DNA of 40,334 nucleotides from a virus, in IMG/VR virus record IMGVR_UViG_3300046167_000487, positions 1-40,334 of that record; one strand, written 5' to 3'. Below the pieces are notes generated by a model, which ran no database searches, was not told the DNA's origin, and saw only the letters and a list, made by a program, of their open reading frames with translations. Shown one piece after another: positions 32,309 to 40,322 of this stretch. Each line of letters opens with the position of its first letter. Within the stretch, counting starts at the first letter, position 1. The translations under genes were made by a program, and so were the position numbers.

Positions 32309-32994
32309 TACGCTCTCCGAATCCGCTTACCTAAGTTCATGTATTCAATGTGTGGTTCACCTTCAATGACAACACCGCATGCAATGATGGGCTTGTTAGC
32401 GAAGTGCTTACCGTATGCAAAAGCCATGTGCTTCTGGTCAACACCACAGCCTACACCCATACCCCATACCAGCTCCTGATCGGTAGCTGTAGCAGAGATG
32501 CCAGCGTTACTGTGGTTGTGTCCACTAACAGTGCAGCGCATACGCTTCTCGGCATCCTTACGGAATCCGTTGACGCCACCAGCTGTCTCACCATGATGAT
32601 ACAATACATCATCTATCTCTATCTCGTTAGCTACAGCCCATCCCTTGGGCATGTTGAACAGATCTTCAATAGGCTTCATGAAGATGTTGGGTTCCATCCC
32701 TAGCTTACGGAGTTGACGTGCAGGTATGCGGTCGTGGTTGCCCATGATTAGTGTTGCTTCGGGGAAGGCAGCGTACCAGTCCTCAGCCCGTCGATATGCC
32801 GACTCATACTCGCCGACCACATTGTGAAGCATAGGCTCACTATCGTGGAAGCTAAGGCTATGATTGTCGAACATGTCACCAATGTGTACAACAGTGTCAA
32901 CACCCCAAGCCTCAAAGGTTTCAATACAAAAGTCAAGGTAGCCCTCCAGTTCATACGGTAAGTGTGTGTCTCCAATGATTCCTACTCGTGCCAT
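32308..32994 (-). CDS. Calcineurin-like metallophosphoesterase, 228 aa
   Basis: Metal-binding motifs occur in the normal order: GDTH (8-11), GDMFDNH (39-45), GNHD near residue 85, HHGE near 152 and SGHNHSN near 175. These define the two-metal calcineurin-like fold that hydrolyses phosphomono- or diesters. The substrate cannot be deduced; it lies in the replication/nucleotide block. Its start overlaps the stop of a 34-residue membrane peptide, and its stop overlaps the next gene (TAATG). Confidence 0.88.
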   Translation of the reverse strand: MARVGIIGDTHLPYELEGYLDFCIETFEAWGVDTVVHIGDMFDNHSLSFHDSEPMLHNVVGEYESAYRRAEDWYAAFPEATLIMGNHDRIPARQLRKLGMEPNIFMKPIEDLFNMPKGWAVANEIEIDDVLYHHGETAGGVNGFRKDAEKRMRCTVSGHNHSNAGISATATDQELVWGMGVGCGVDQKHMAFAYGKHFANKPIIACGVVIEGEPHIEYMNLGKRIRRA

Positions 32995-33098
32995 TACAAT
33001 CCACTCCCTGCATTCAAGATAGCTCCAACGGTTAGGATACCGAAGACGGTGAACCCCATTAGTACAATAAAGATCGCTTCAAAGTCTGGCTGTTTCAT
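32994..33098 (-). CDS. 34-aa membrane micro-protein
   Basis: The ATG at 33096-33098 overlaps the EndoVII stop (ATGA) and follows AGGAAAAGGA. The stop overlaps the phosphoesterase ATG (TAATG). The product is MKQPDFEA followed by one hydrophobic span (IFIVLMGFTVFGILTVGAIL). It is the same style of coupled tiny membrane protein as at 31358-31444 and 40215-40322. Function unknown. Confidence 0.55.
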   Translation of the reverse strand: MKQPDFEAIFIVLMGFTVFGILTVGAILNAGSGL

Positions 33099-33424
33099 TT
33101 CCTTTTCCTCTTAGGTTTAGGCTTGCCGTGCTTAGGATGTAGTGGGTTCACTGAATGCTCCATCTTCCAGTAGTCCAGTAAGTTCTCAACGAACGTTACG
33201 TGGCAGTCCCCCTTGCTCATACGTCCAGCCCAGTGCAGTATCCTACCCTCCGCGCTATTACAGCTGCGGTGTAGCACCATGCGTACGTGGCCTTCAGTGT
33301 GGCAGTGATCCAGTACAGCTTCCTCAGGTTGTATAGTCAGTCCACACAGGGGACACATACTGTCTTGTGCTAGCAGCTGTGTCTCCCTGTACTCCTTAAT
33401 GTCTTTCTGCTTTAGGGTGTCCAT
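33095..33424 (-). CDS. Recombination endonuclease VII-like nuclease
   Basis: A 109-residue protein with the EndoVII zinc/nuclease core: CPLCG (Cys24, Cys27), LDHCHTEGHVRMVLHRSCN (His40/42, Cys55, Asn56) and then AEGR. These nucleases resolve branched DNA before packaging, the job of T7 gp3 in T7. The C-terminus is strongly basic (KPKPKRKRK). The start overlaps the exonuclease gene by 13 bases. Confidence 0.9.
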   Translation of the reverse strand: MDTLKQKDIKEYRETQLLAQDSMCPLCGLTIQPEEAVLDHCHTEGHVRMVLHRSCNSAEGRILHWAGRMSKGDCHVTFVENLLDYWKMEHSVNPLHPKHGKPKPKRKRK

Positions 33425-34140
33425 GTTTGTCCCTCTTCACGGCGCATCCATAAGCACCCACCAATGCGTAGTAGCCAAGCGTCCACCACCTCGTACATCT
33501 CACCAAGGCACATACCAACTTCCTCATACCCGTCACAGTAGACAGTGTATACGTAGTCGTACATCTCCTTGGGATCAGTCATCTCTTGTAGTGGTGCCTT
33601 GATCTTAGCCATGGCCTTCTTGCCTACCATCTTGTACAGACCGGGGATGTTATCAGTCGCGTCCCCCGTTAGCATCTGAGTGTAGAAGAACCTATCGGCC
33701 TCCACCTCGGACACGTAGTACATGTCGTCCTTGACCCAGTTGTAGTGCCAGCCCGGACAACCATCTAAATCCTTGTCGAGTGTAGCTATACCGTGACCCT
33801 CTTGGACGGCGCCGATTGCCAATGCATCGTCAGCCTCCTGTCCCTCGATCATCACTGCGCCTAGCTCATCAACCATATAGTCTCTGATCTCTTGGTAGTA
33901 GCGCGGCTTACCCGCATCCTTCCTGTTACCTTTGTAGTTTGGATCTAAGTCGTACCTGAAGTTCCCCTTTCCTGTTAAGTAGATCGTGGACTTCTCTCCG
34001 CAGCTGTTGATGATATCCTGAAGGGCATTCTTCACTCCGCTGAGTGTACCCTCCAAGGTATCTTCATTCTTGTCGGAGGCGAAGCCCACCCGATAGACGA
34101 TGATGTCACCATCAATCCCCCAGTAGGTGGGCTTATCCAT
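33412..34140 (-). CDS. 5'-3' exonuclease (T7 gp6 / FEN-like)
   Basis: A 242-residue protein with the flap-nuclease acidic residues in IDGD (9-12), the arch-like YKGNRKD (69-75), EADDALAIGA (102-111), LDKDLDG (121-127) and LTGDATDNIPG (158-167), the last a helix-hairpin-helix entry. It would degrade host DNA, remove primers and take part in recombination. The start overlaps the SSB stop by one base. Length is near T7 gp6 (~300), slightly shorter. The Trp-rich C-terminal tail overlaps EndoVII. Confidence 0.9.
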   Translation of the reverse strand: MDKPTYWGIDGDIIVYRVGFASDKNEDTLEGTLSGVKNALQDIINSCGEKSTIYLTGKGNFRYDLDPNYKGNRKDAGKPRYYQEIRDYMVDELGAVMIEGQEADDALAIGAVQEGHGIATLDKDLDGCPGWHYNWVKDDMYYVSEVEADRFFYTQMLTGDATDNIPGLYKMVGKKAMAKIKAPLQEMTDPKEMYDYVYTVYCDGYEEVGMCLGEMYEVVDAWLLRIGGCLWMRREEGQTWTP

Positions 34141-34571
34141 TAGAGTGCGTCCAGATCGTTGTCGTAGTCGAAGCTATCTTCTGAGGGTTGACCCAGCTCA
34201 GTGACCAGCATCTTCTGTACGAACGCGGACGTACCACGCTTACCCTTGAACTCCCAGTCGAACGTCTTGAGTACAGCCTCAACCTTAGAACCCTGTGTTA
34301 CTAGGTCGGGGTCGAGTGCTAAACCTTGATCGTCCACTACAGTAGGGAACTTGCTGTTATCAATAGGGAACTTAGAGGTGCAGGTGATGAACTGTCCACG
34401 ACCGTAGTCATCCTCTTTGAACTTCACGTTCATGCCCAAGCTCTCAAGCTTATCTACTGCTGCGCTGCTGAGGTTAGCCAGTTGTACACTGTACTTACCG
34501 GACATCTCCTCGACGCGAGTCAAGTTAGGGAATGCAATGGTAGCTTTAACTTTAACTAGGTTGGTATCCAT
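34140..34571 (-). CDS. Single-stranded DNA-binding protein (gp2.5-like)
   Basis: A 143-residue protein with a beta-rich body (VKVKATIAFPNLTRVEEMSGKYSVQLANL, FKGKRGTSAFVQKMLVTEL) and a very acidic C-terminal tail (DSFDYDNDLDAL), the hallmark of T7 gp2.5-type SSBs, whose tail contacts polymerase and helicase. Position between DNA polymerase and exonuclease supports the call. AAGGATACC lies before the ATG. Confidence 0.85.
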   Translation of the reverse strand: MDTNLVKVKATIAFPNLTRVEEMSGKYSVQLANLSSAAVDKLESLGMNVKFKEDDYGRGQFITCTSKFPIDNSKFPTVVDDQGLALDPDLVTQGSKVEAVLKTFDWEFKGKRGTSAFVQKMLVTELGQPSEDSFDYDNDLDAL

Positions 34572-34586
34572 AATGGTATCCTTTGA

Positions 34587-36252
34587 TTAGTGAGTGTCGG
34601 CCCATGATGAGCCTATCTTTACATCGCCCTCGGTAGGGACAGCGTAGACCTAAGTCAACACCAGCCTGCCGTATGGCATCACGGAAGATAACGCCGACCC
34701 GATCAGCGTATGCATCCGGTACTTCTACTTGGAACTCATCGTGCACTTGAGCCACTAGCTTATACGGGTAGCTGTTCTCATCCAGCCTACCTACTGCTAT
34801 GACTAAAGCTTTCTTCATTACTATCGCCCCTGCTGATTGGAGGAGCGTGTTAAGAGCAGCGTGTTCAGAGCGTACGTGTACTCGTCGTCCGTCCAGCCCT
34901 TTGATGTGCCCTCTTCCAGCAGCCACGCCAACGCGGTCGAGTAATCTTCGAAGCGCTGGAAGGGACTGTAGAAACTTCCTCTTAAGAGTAGCTCCTTGCT
35001 TTGCTCCTCCGCCAACAATCTCACCGATCTTCGCGTCACCAGCACCATAGAGAAAGCCGTATATAAACGTCTTAGCATTGTCTCTCGTCGGCAAACCTGC
35101 CGCCTCCTGATTGTATGTGTGAATGTCACCATCCAGTATTAGATTAGTGTACTCCTTGTCGTGCATGTAGTGAGCTAACATCCTGAGTTCTAGTCCAGAG
35201 GCATCGACCCCGACGAGCTTGGTGCCCTCGTCAGTGATGAACAACTCTCGGTACTCAGGGGCGGATGGTATCTGTGCAAGGTTGGGTTTGCTGTGGGACA
35301 TACGGCCGGTGATTGCACCAATGGTGTTGACTCTACCATGGATGCGTCCATCTTCTCCGCAAGCGTCGACCCAGCTGCGTACCATACCAATGCGCTTACT
35401 AATAATAAGGTACTCGAGTACAGCTTTAGCTTCGTCGAGGTGGCTGTTCTCACCCAGAGTCTTCTCATCAATCTTAGGCTTTCCCGTAGGAGTGAGTTCA
35501 GTCCATACAGCACCGATCGTTTCGAGCCGCTCCGCAACCTGCTGCCTTGAGCCGGGGTTGAAGACTGTAACCTTGTCCTTGAGTTGCTTACCTGTCTTGG
35601 CGCTCCATCGTTCCTCAATGATGGGCGGGAAGATCTGTTGTAGTTCATCTTCAATCTCCTGCATTCTCTGTTCATGGTTATTATATAGAGTACAAGCAGA
35701 TGCAAAGTCGAACTTGAATCCGTTGTCTTCCTGTATGGTAGTGACCCTGCGTACCTCAGCTTCGAGGTCATAGCTTGCATCACTAAAGCCTAGCTTCTCC
35801 TTCTTCTTAAGTAGTCCTTGGTACACGTCCCAGTTCGCATGGCAGTCAGCGATACAGTACTGGGTCATCCGTTCCCTGACCATGGGTACATCTCCGAGGT
35901 CGAAGTCGGAGGCGTCGAAGTCTTCCTTGAGGGACTTTCCTGCTGCTTGAGCAAGCGCCCGTAGCGAATGACCGCCATCCCGAGCAGGCTCCAACAACCT
36001 AGAGAGAACAAGAGTATCAACAACATCCCTATTCCACTCAAAGCCCCACACCTTCTTGAGTATCGGAAGGTCGAAGGCTATTAGGTTGTGTCCCATTACG
36101 CAGTCCACGCCACTGAGTGCGCGGTGTAGTTCGCCCACTGAGTTGCACACAGTAGTCATCCCACTGCTGTAGCGTACCACTGCCATCCAGATGTGATCCC
36201 ATGCTAGGTTTGTTTCGATGTCGAGTGTTACTATTCGCTCTTGAGTGTACAT
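34587..36252 (-). CDS. T7-type family A DNA polymerase, ~554 aa (C-terminal frameshift)
   Basis: Proofreading domain: DIET (11-14), HNLIAFDLP (Asn56, Asp61) and YCIADCHAN (Asp136). Polymerase domain: motif A VGVDASGLELR (Asp350), motif B RDNAKTFIYGFLYG (390-403) and motif C QVHDEFQVE (His504, Asp505). As printed, the frame runs to 34552 with an odd tail; removing one base of the CCC near 34638 gives PTEGDVKIGSSWADTH and a stop at 34587, the conserved T7-family C-terminus. AGGAGA lies before the ATG at 36252. It is driven by promoter copy 2. Confidence 0.95.
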
Positions 36253-36323
36253 ACTCAGCGTTCTCCTGTTGTGTTTGAAGTTCTAAAACATATGCTCCCA
36301 TCTTACTCATAAGTTCTCCTCTC

Positions 36324-36362
36324 ATAATATAACAAATAGTGGGTTAGTGTTGACCTCTTGTC
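36324..36362 (-). promoter_or_regulatory. 39-bp promoter element, copy 2, upstream of DNA polymerase
   Basis: On the minus strand it begins GACAAGAGGTC (36362-36352), continues with CTAACCCA and ends TTTGTTATATTAT, the same order and spacing as the other two copies. The first bases overlap the TGA stop of the primase-helicase gene (CTTTGACAAG), so the element is packed into a 108-base gap. The next real start is the DNA polymerase at 36252, about 65 bases after the expected transcription start. Confidence 0.75.
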
Positions 36363-38004
36363 AAAGCGCCTCCTCCGCTAGGTCTTCAGGGGTGAACTCA
36401 CTCAGTCGTCCAGTGTGGTTGTCGTACAGTAGATGTCCGGCTGGCCCAGTGATACCACTAAACCTGTTCTTGAGTACACGCATGTGAGTTGTGTTCCGTT
36501 CAATTGGATCCTCTGCTTGCCCGTTCCGCTCAAGACCGATAACAAAGTCAGACAGCTGAGCAATAGAAGCACTGCCCCTAAGTTGAGCCACTGACGTAGC
36601 CGCTCCTTCTTCATGGCCCTTACCCTCCGGTCGTTTCAAGTGGGACACTGCGAACAACACAATGCCTGTGTCCTGCGTCAAGGTGCGTAGCTTAGTCATG
36701 ATCTCGTCGAGTGCTTTACGCTCGTCGCCATGCTGCCCACCCGATACAAGTATACTAATGTGATCTAAGATTATAACCTTGCAGTCCATAGCCTTAGCCA
36801 TGAAGCGAACACGTGCTACCACTGCGTCAACAGTAGCGCCAGTGTCAAAGCTAGCATCCATAATCATTAGCTGCTCGTCGCCGAACACCCTGTTGAATGA
36901 CTCCTTGTACTCCTCTGAGCCACGCTTGACTGCACTGGTAGGTAGGTGCACGGGTGTGGATAGATCAACGCCCATGAATCCCTCAGCCGTACGCTCGACG
37001 CTCTCCTCCATGAAGAGACACCCGATGCGGTTGGGCGTAGTGTTCTTCACGTGCATGACCAGCTCCCGTAAGATACTGGACTTGCCTAGACCTGAGCCAG
37101 CTGTAACAGTGATGAGTTCAGTAGGTCGGAAGCCGTAGGTGAGGTTGTTGAGTGCTTCCCACGGGTAGTCACCCAGCTTGTCGGGACGCTCAGCATTCAA
37201 GCGATCCCATAGCTCGTCCTTAGAGAGGATACCCTTGGGTGTGTACTGAGAAGCGCTCCAGTACAGATCACTAAACGCCTTCTTCTCACCCGCCTTCAGG
37301 TAATCACATGCATCCTTCCCGATAGCAGGGTCGAGCCGCATGATGCGTAGCTTACCAGCGAATACCTCAGCTGCCTTCTCAACAGCAGCAAGGCCAGCCT
37401 CATCGGCATCAAAGCACACTACAATCTCAGTGAATCCATCGAGGAAGTTGTATGCATTCTTGAAGTCCTTAGCTGCTGCGGCTGCGCCACCCTTAAGGGA
37501 TACGACTGCTACCTTATCGTCGAACAAAGCGCTAGCTGCGAGTGCATCCAGCTCACCCTCTACCACGACCACTCGGTTCTGCTTGTGGTTGCCGTACCTC
37601 TGTTGACCGAACAAGCCACCCGACTTGATGTCCCCGACTGAACGGAATGCTTTAGTCTTGACGTGGCGTACCTTAAAGCCCACCGGATCGGTCGACTCAG
37701 CAGAAAAGTAAGGGTAATAGTGGTGCTCCCCTACGACTGCGACCTTGTACTTAGACGCAGTAGCTGAAGTGATTGACCGATCCGGTAGGGCTACTGGCTT
37801 AGCCTGTTGCCATGCTTGAGTGAGGCGTCCAAGTTCGTGGACACTAGTGAGTGTTACTGTTTCAGTTGGTGCCATTGTGGAATCTCCATGCGTATAGGCT
37901 TCACAAACAAAGCAATAGCTGTGTCCGTCATCGTAGAGTACGTTACCGTCCGATGAGCCACACTTATCGCATGGCCCTTTGCTTACTACTGTACTTTCTG
38001 TCAT
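36361..38004 (-). CDS. T7 gp4-type primase-helicase, 547 aa
   Basis: N-terminal zinc-binding domain with CDKC and CFVC (Cys12, 15, 31, 34), then a TOPRIM primase core with EGELDALA (149-156) and CFDADEAG (197-204), and a DnaB/RecA-type helicase with Walker A GSGLGKSS (303-310), the Walker B-like IILDHISILV, and GSASIAQLSDFVIGLERN near the end. It unwinds DNA and makes primers at the fork. AAGGAG lies nine bases before the ATG. Promoter copy 3 lies directly upstream. Confidence 0.95.
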   Translation of the reverse strand: MTESTVVSKGPCDKCGSSDGNVLYDDGHSYCFVCEAYTHGDSTMAPTETVTLTSVHELGRLTQAWQQAKPVALPDRSITSATASKYKVAVVGEHHYYPYFSAESTDPVGFKVRHVKTKAFRSVGDIKSGGLFGQQRYGNHKQNRVVVVEGELDALAASALFDDKVAVVSLKGGAAAAAKDFKNAYNFLDGFTEIVVCFDADEAGLAAVEKAAEVFAGKLRIMRLDPAIGKDACDYLKAGEKKAFSDLYWSASQYTPKGILSKDELWDRLNAERPDKLGDYPWEALNNLTYGFRPTELITVTAGSGLGKSSILRELVMHVKNTTPNRIGCLFMEESVERTAEGFMGVDLSTPVHLPTSAVKRGSEEYKESFNRVFGDEQLMIMDASFDTGATVDAVVARVRFMAKAMDCKVIILDHISILVSGGQHGDERKALDEIMTKLRTLTQDTGIVLFAVSHLKRPEGKGHEEGAATSVAQLRGSASIAQLSDFVIGLERNGQAEDPIERNTTHMRVLKNRFSGITGPAGHLLYDNHTGRLSEFTPEDLAEEAL

Positions 38005-38055
38005 GCAGTGTGTCTCCTTGGGTTGCTGTAGTCTGTACGATGACGCTTACCTTAT

Positions 38056-38094
38056 AGTATATAACAAAGTCTGGGTTATTACCGACCTCTTGTC
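38056..38094 (-). promoter_or_regulatory. 39-bp promoter element, copy 3, upstream of primase-helicase
   Basis: It starts GACAAGAGGTCGG (38094 leftward), then TAATAACCCA and TTTGTTATATACT. The spacing between GAGGTC, AACCCA and TTTGTTATAT is identical to copies 1 and 2. The first two bases belong to the TGA stop of the upstream gene (CGGTGACAAG), as in copy 2. It is followed by TACTATAAGG (38059-38050), also present just downstream of copy 1. The helicase start is 52 bases beyond the element. Confidence 0.75.
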
Positions 38095-39244
38095 ACCGCT
38101 TGCACGTGTTAATGAATAGTATCTTAGCTGCAATAGCCTCCTCCTCTGTGTCGAAATCCCCTATAACAATCAATCGCTTACCTCCAATCATCATCTGTGC
38201 TCGGTACTTATCGGCCATCATGCTACGTACCCGAACTGCTATACCCTCCGATGCCGTGCTATTAGCTGTGGTCTCAAGCTTCAAGCTGCTGATACGTAGG
38301 TCTGAAGTACCGCCAGTCTCAACGATGGTATTGTTAGCTGGATCAGTGCCATGGTGCAGCGCCCACACGATACGTGAGGTGTAATAGTCCTGTCCGTCTA
38401 TCTTGGTGGACAGCCTACCATCTACACGTACCTTGTAAGCCACTGAGCCAGCCTTCACGCGACCCCGTGACACTTTCCATACTAGACTACCTGTCTCGCT
38501 ATCGTAGCTGAGAAGCTCATTCAAGCGCTCCTGTGGGGGCATAGGTTTAGCGCCCGACTTGGCTGGCTTCAGCTTCAAACCCTTAGCCTCCTCCTCTATG
38601 GCACGGGTGACACCGTTGTACTCCTGCATGCCACGCCAACGCAGTCCCTTAGCTTGCTTGATAGCGTACCTCTGGTATGACTCCGCCTTGACAGCAGCAA
38701 GGAAGTTCTGAACAGACTCAGTGCCAAACCCTGCGGCTAGTAACAGACTACGTAGCTGTTTGTCCGTAGCATTCTTGCTTGTGAGTGTAGAAAAAGTGGA
38801 CATCCTAGGGTTTAGTGCGTCGATACCCTCGCGGAAGTACAGACCCACGCGGTCATCTTCCCGTGATGCATCCGCTACTGCTATGTCTGCAATCCTATCC
38901 TCTACTGTACCCACGTTCACCATTACGGTGTGACCCGACGTCTCCCCGTTCTCGTTCTCCAACTCGTTGGGTAGCTCGTGCGCGTTCGAGTTCAGCCAGT
39001 CAATGCAGTCCTGTACCTGCTCCTTGCCTCGGGTGTTGGACTTGCGGTAGTACATATGCCTCGCAGGAATGGTGGGATCTTTCATCATCCGTCGTCGCTC
39101 CTTACGATCGACAGGTGTTGCCGCCATGGATGCAGTGAATCCCCGAAGGTTGCCGATGGATGTTAGCTTGTGGTTTATGTTGTCTTGCTTCAGTTGCTGG
39201 TAGTCCAGCGCATCCCCGTCGTACCCGTTGTCTTCAAATAGCAT
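38093..39244 (-). CDS. Early protein with degenerate HNH/AP2-like C-terminus, 383 aa
   Basis: I start at the ATG at 39242-39244, overlapping the previous stop; TTG at 39250 would add two residues. Residues 1-230 match no family I know. Residues ~235-325 follow the layout of HNH endonuclease N-termini (LNELLSYDSETGSLVWKVSRG, a DGRLST / YYTSRIVWALHHG segment). Where DHINGD...NLRLVT is expected there is NNTIVETGGTSDLRISSLKLETT, so the catalytic His is absent. The end (YRAQMMIGGKRLIVIGDF, then EEAIAAK) is AP2-like. It may be a domesticated, nuclease-dead DNA-binding protein, lying at the early/middle boundary. Confidence 0.65.
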   Translation of the reverse strand: MLFEDNGYDGDALDYQQLKQDNINHKLTSIGNLRGFTASMAATPVDRKERRRMMKDPTIPARHMYYRKSNTRGKEQVQDCIDWLNSNAHELPNELENENGETSGHTVMVNVGTVEDRIADIAVADASREDDRVGLYFREGIDALNPRMSTFSTLTSKNATDKQLRSLLLAAGFGTESVQNFLAAVKAESYQRYAIKQAKGLRWRGMQEYNGVTRAIEEEAKGLKLKPAKSGAKPMPPQERLNELLSYDSETGSLVWKVSRGRVKAGSVAYKVRVDGRLSTKIDGQDYYTSRIVWALHHGTDPANNTIVETGGTSDLRISSLKLETTANSTASEGIAVRVRSMMADKYRAQMMIGGKRLIVIGDFDTEEEAIAAKILFINTCKR

Positions 39245-39515
39245 AGCCAAGTTCTCCCATTAGCTTGATGAATCCGTAGTAGTCCAGCTTCTTATCGAAG
39301 GTTTGCATAAACATATACAGCTCGTCTTCAGTAATCTTTTCTTCTCGGTAGTCCATGATGGCTTGCCATAGCTCAGCCCGTTTAGTTTGGCGATCCAGTG
39401 CAGCGCCGTACCTGTCAGTTGGTACCCGTACCACGTCACCTAATCCGGTGTGGTCGTTAGGGTTAGCACGTGCATCATCAATGGCTGTGAATAGTTCTTG
39501 GATGTAGTTCTTCAT
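39234..39515 (-). CDS. Small conserved early protein, 93 aa (right copy)
   Basis: It differs from the product of 66-347 at two residues although about 9% of the bases differ, a sign of strong purifying selection. It is acidic, with many Tyr and Lys and no membrane segment. The stop overlaps the start of the 383-residue gene, so the two are translationally coupled. Function unknown. Confidence 0.8.
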   Translation of the reverse strand: MKNYIQELFTAIDDARANPNDHTGLGDVVRVPTDRYGAALDRQTKRAELWQAIMDYREEKITEDELYMFMQTFDKKLDYYGFIKLMGELGYAI

Positions 39516-39575
39516 AGTAATCCCTCGGCTTTAAGTAGTTGAATTAGTTGGAGTTTATCTCCCAAGGATAGGTGA

Positions 39576-39785
39576 TCATATATCGTCGTAATCGGTATCA
39601 TCTACCTCTACTCCTTCCGCTAGTATCTTTTGGATTAGTCTATCAAGCTGTCTACATGCTGAGCCATACGCCCACGTCGCACCCTGTGCCACCTTGTCGT
39701 CGGGGCAGTCTGCGTTCAGCCGTCGTTGGTGCTCGAGATTAGACAACATCCCCTGCAATTCGCCTAGTATTTGTAATTGATTCAT
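39576..39785 (-). CDS. Small helical early protein, 69 aa (right copy)
   Basis: I start at the ATG at 39783-39785, which overlaps the stop of the 79-residue gene as ATGA and has GGAGG upstream; a TTG-started extension to 39803 is possible. The product is charged and helical (NQLQILGELQGMLSNLEHQRRL) with Cys in NADCPDD and GSACRQ. It is nearly identical to the left copy except at the acidic C-terminus (VEVDDTDYDDI). Function unknown. Confidence 0.7.
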   Translation of the reverse strand: MNQLQILGELQGMLSNLEHQRRLNADCPDDKVAQGATWAYGSACRQLDRLIQKILAEGVEVDDTDYDDI

Positions 39786-40021
39786 CGTCCCATGTCCCTC
39801 CAAGCTTCGTATATTTCATCGGCGCCGTTGTCATTGCGGTACATATCAATGGCTGCGTCGAGCAGATCATCCTGCACCATGTCCGGCACTTCGTCCACGT
39901 CGCACACGTTGTCATCAATGAAAGCTAGACACGTAGAAAAGTCTGCGTCCCCGTCATCATGTACGTCGACCCATGCTTCGTAGGTTACGCCGTCAATCGT
40001 CACTTCAGATAAGTACTTCAT
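39782..40021 (-). CDS. Acidic early protein, 79 aa (right copy, intact)
   Basis: It begins KYLSEVTIDGVTYEAWVDV, then a very acidic body (HDDGDADFSTC, DDNVCDVDEVPD, DDLLDAAIDMYRNDNGADEI). The beta-hairpin start and strong negative charge recall DNA-mimic-like small phage proteins, but this is only a compositional impression. The ATG overlaps the stop of the 66-residue gene (ATGA). The left copy is frameshifted. Confidence 0.7.
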   Translation of the reverse strand: MKYLSEVTIDGVTYEAWVDVHDDGDADFSTCLAFIDDNVCDVDEVPDMVQDDLLDAAIDMYRNDNGADEIYEAWRDMGR

Positions 40022-40218
40022 TCTTCCTCCTTGTAGATGTCAGCTATACGCTTGCAATGGCTCTCTACTAGACGATAGCCAGATGCTCTACCCTCTAGCC
40101 ATTGGGCGTGCAATTCACCCAGCTCGGTGTCATTAGCCGCTTTGGCATCCTGTACAGCGTAGCTTCCGAATAGCTCAGACACCGCCATTAGCTGCTCATA
40201 TATATCCTTATTCATCAT
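40018..40218 (-). CDS. Early protein, 66 aa (right copy, intact)
   Basis: The sequence begins MMNKDIYEQLMAVSELFGSYA and continues as a helical, charged protein (LGELHAQWLEGRASGYRLVE). The start ATG overlaps the stop of the membrane peptide, and the stop overlaps the next start. No family recognised. The left copy carries indels. Confidence 0.65.
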   Translation of the reverse strand: MMNKDIYEQLMAVSELFGSYAVQDAKAANDTELGELHAQWLEGRASGYRLVESHCKRIADIYKEEE

Positions 40219-40322
40219 AGTTCCCCTGTCAGTAGCACGGCATACACCGTGATGTAGAATAGACCCGCGTAGATGATAACACGGGCCGCGTGGTTTAACC
40301 GCTCTCTGTCTTTACCTGTCAT
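40215..40322 (-). CDS. 35-aa single-pass membrane peptide (right copy)
   Basis: The ATG at 40320-40322 has GGAGG seven bases upstream at the window edge. The product has a basic N-terminus (MTGKDRERLNHAAR) and one span (VIIYAGLFYITVYAVLL). It differs from the left copy at one residue (Val for Cys at the span start). The stop overlaps the next start (TGATG). Function unknown. Confidence 0.65.
   Translation of the reverse strand: MTGKDRERLNHAARVIIYAGLFYITVYAVLLTGEL

Noticed and set aside
36038-36325. 95-codon leftward frame at the start of the DNA polymerase gene (MSKMGAYVLELQ start at 36310)
   Set aside because: The start has a good ribosome site just after promoter copy 2, but most of the frame is an out-of-phase reading of the polymerase exonuclease domain. 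A very short leader peptide remains possible.
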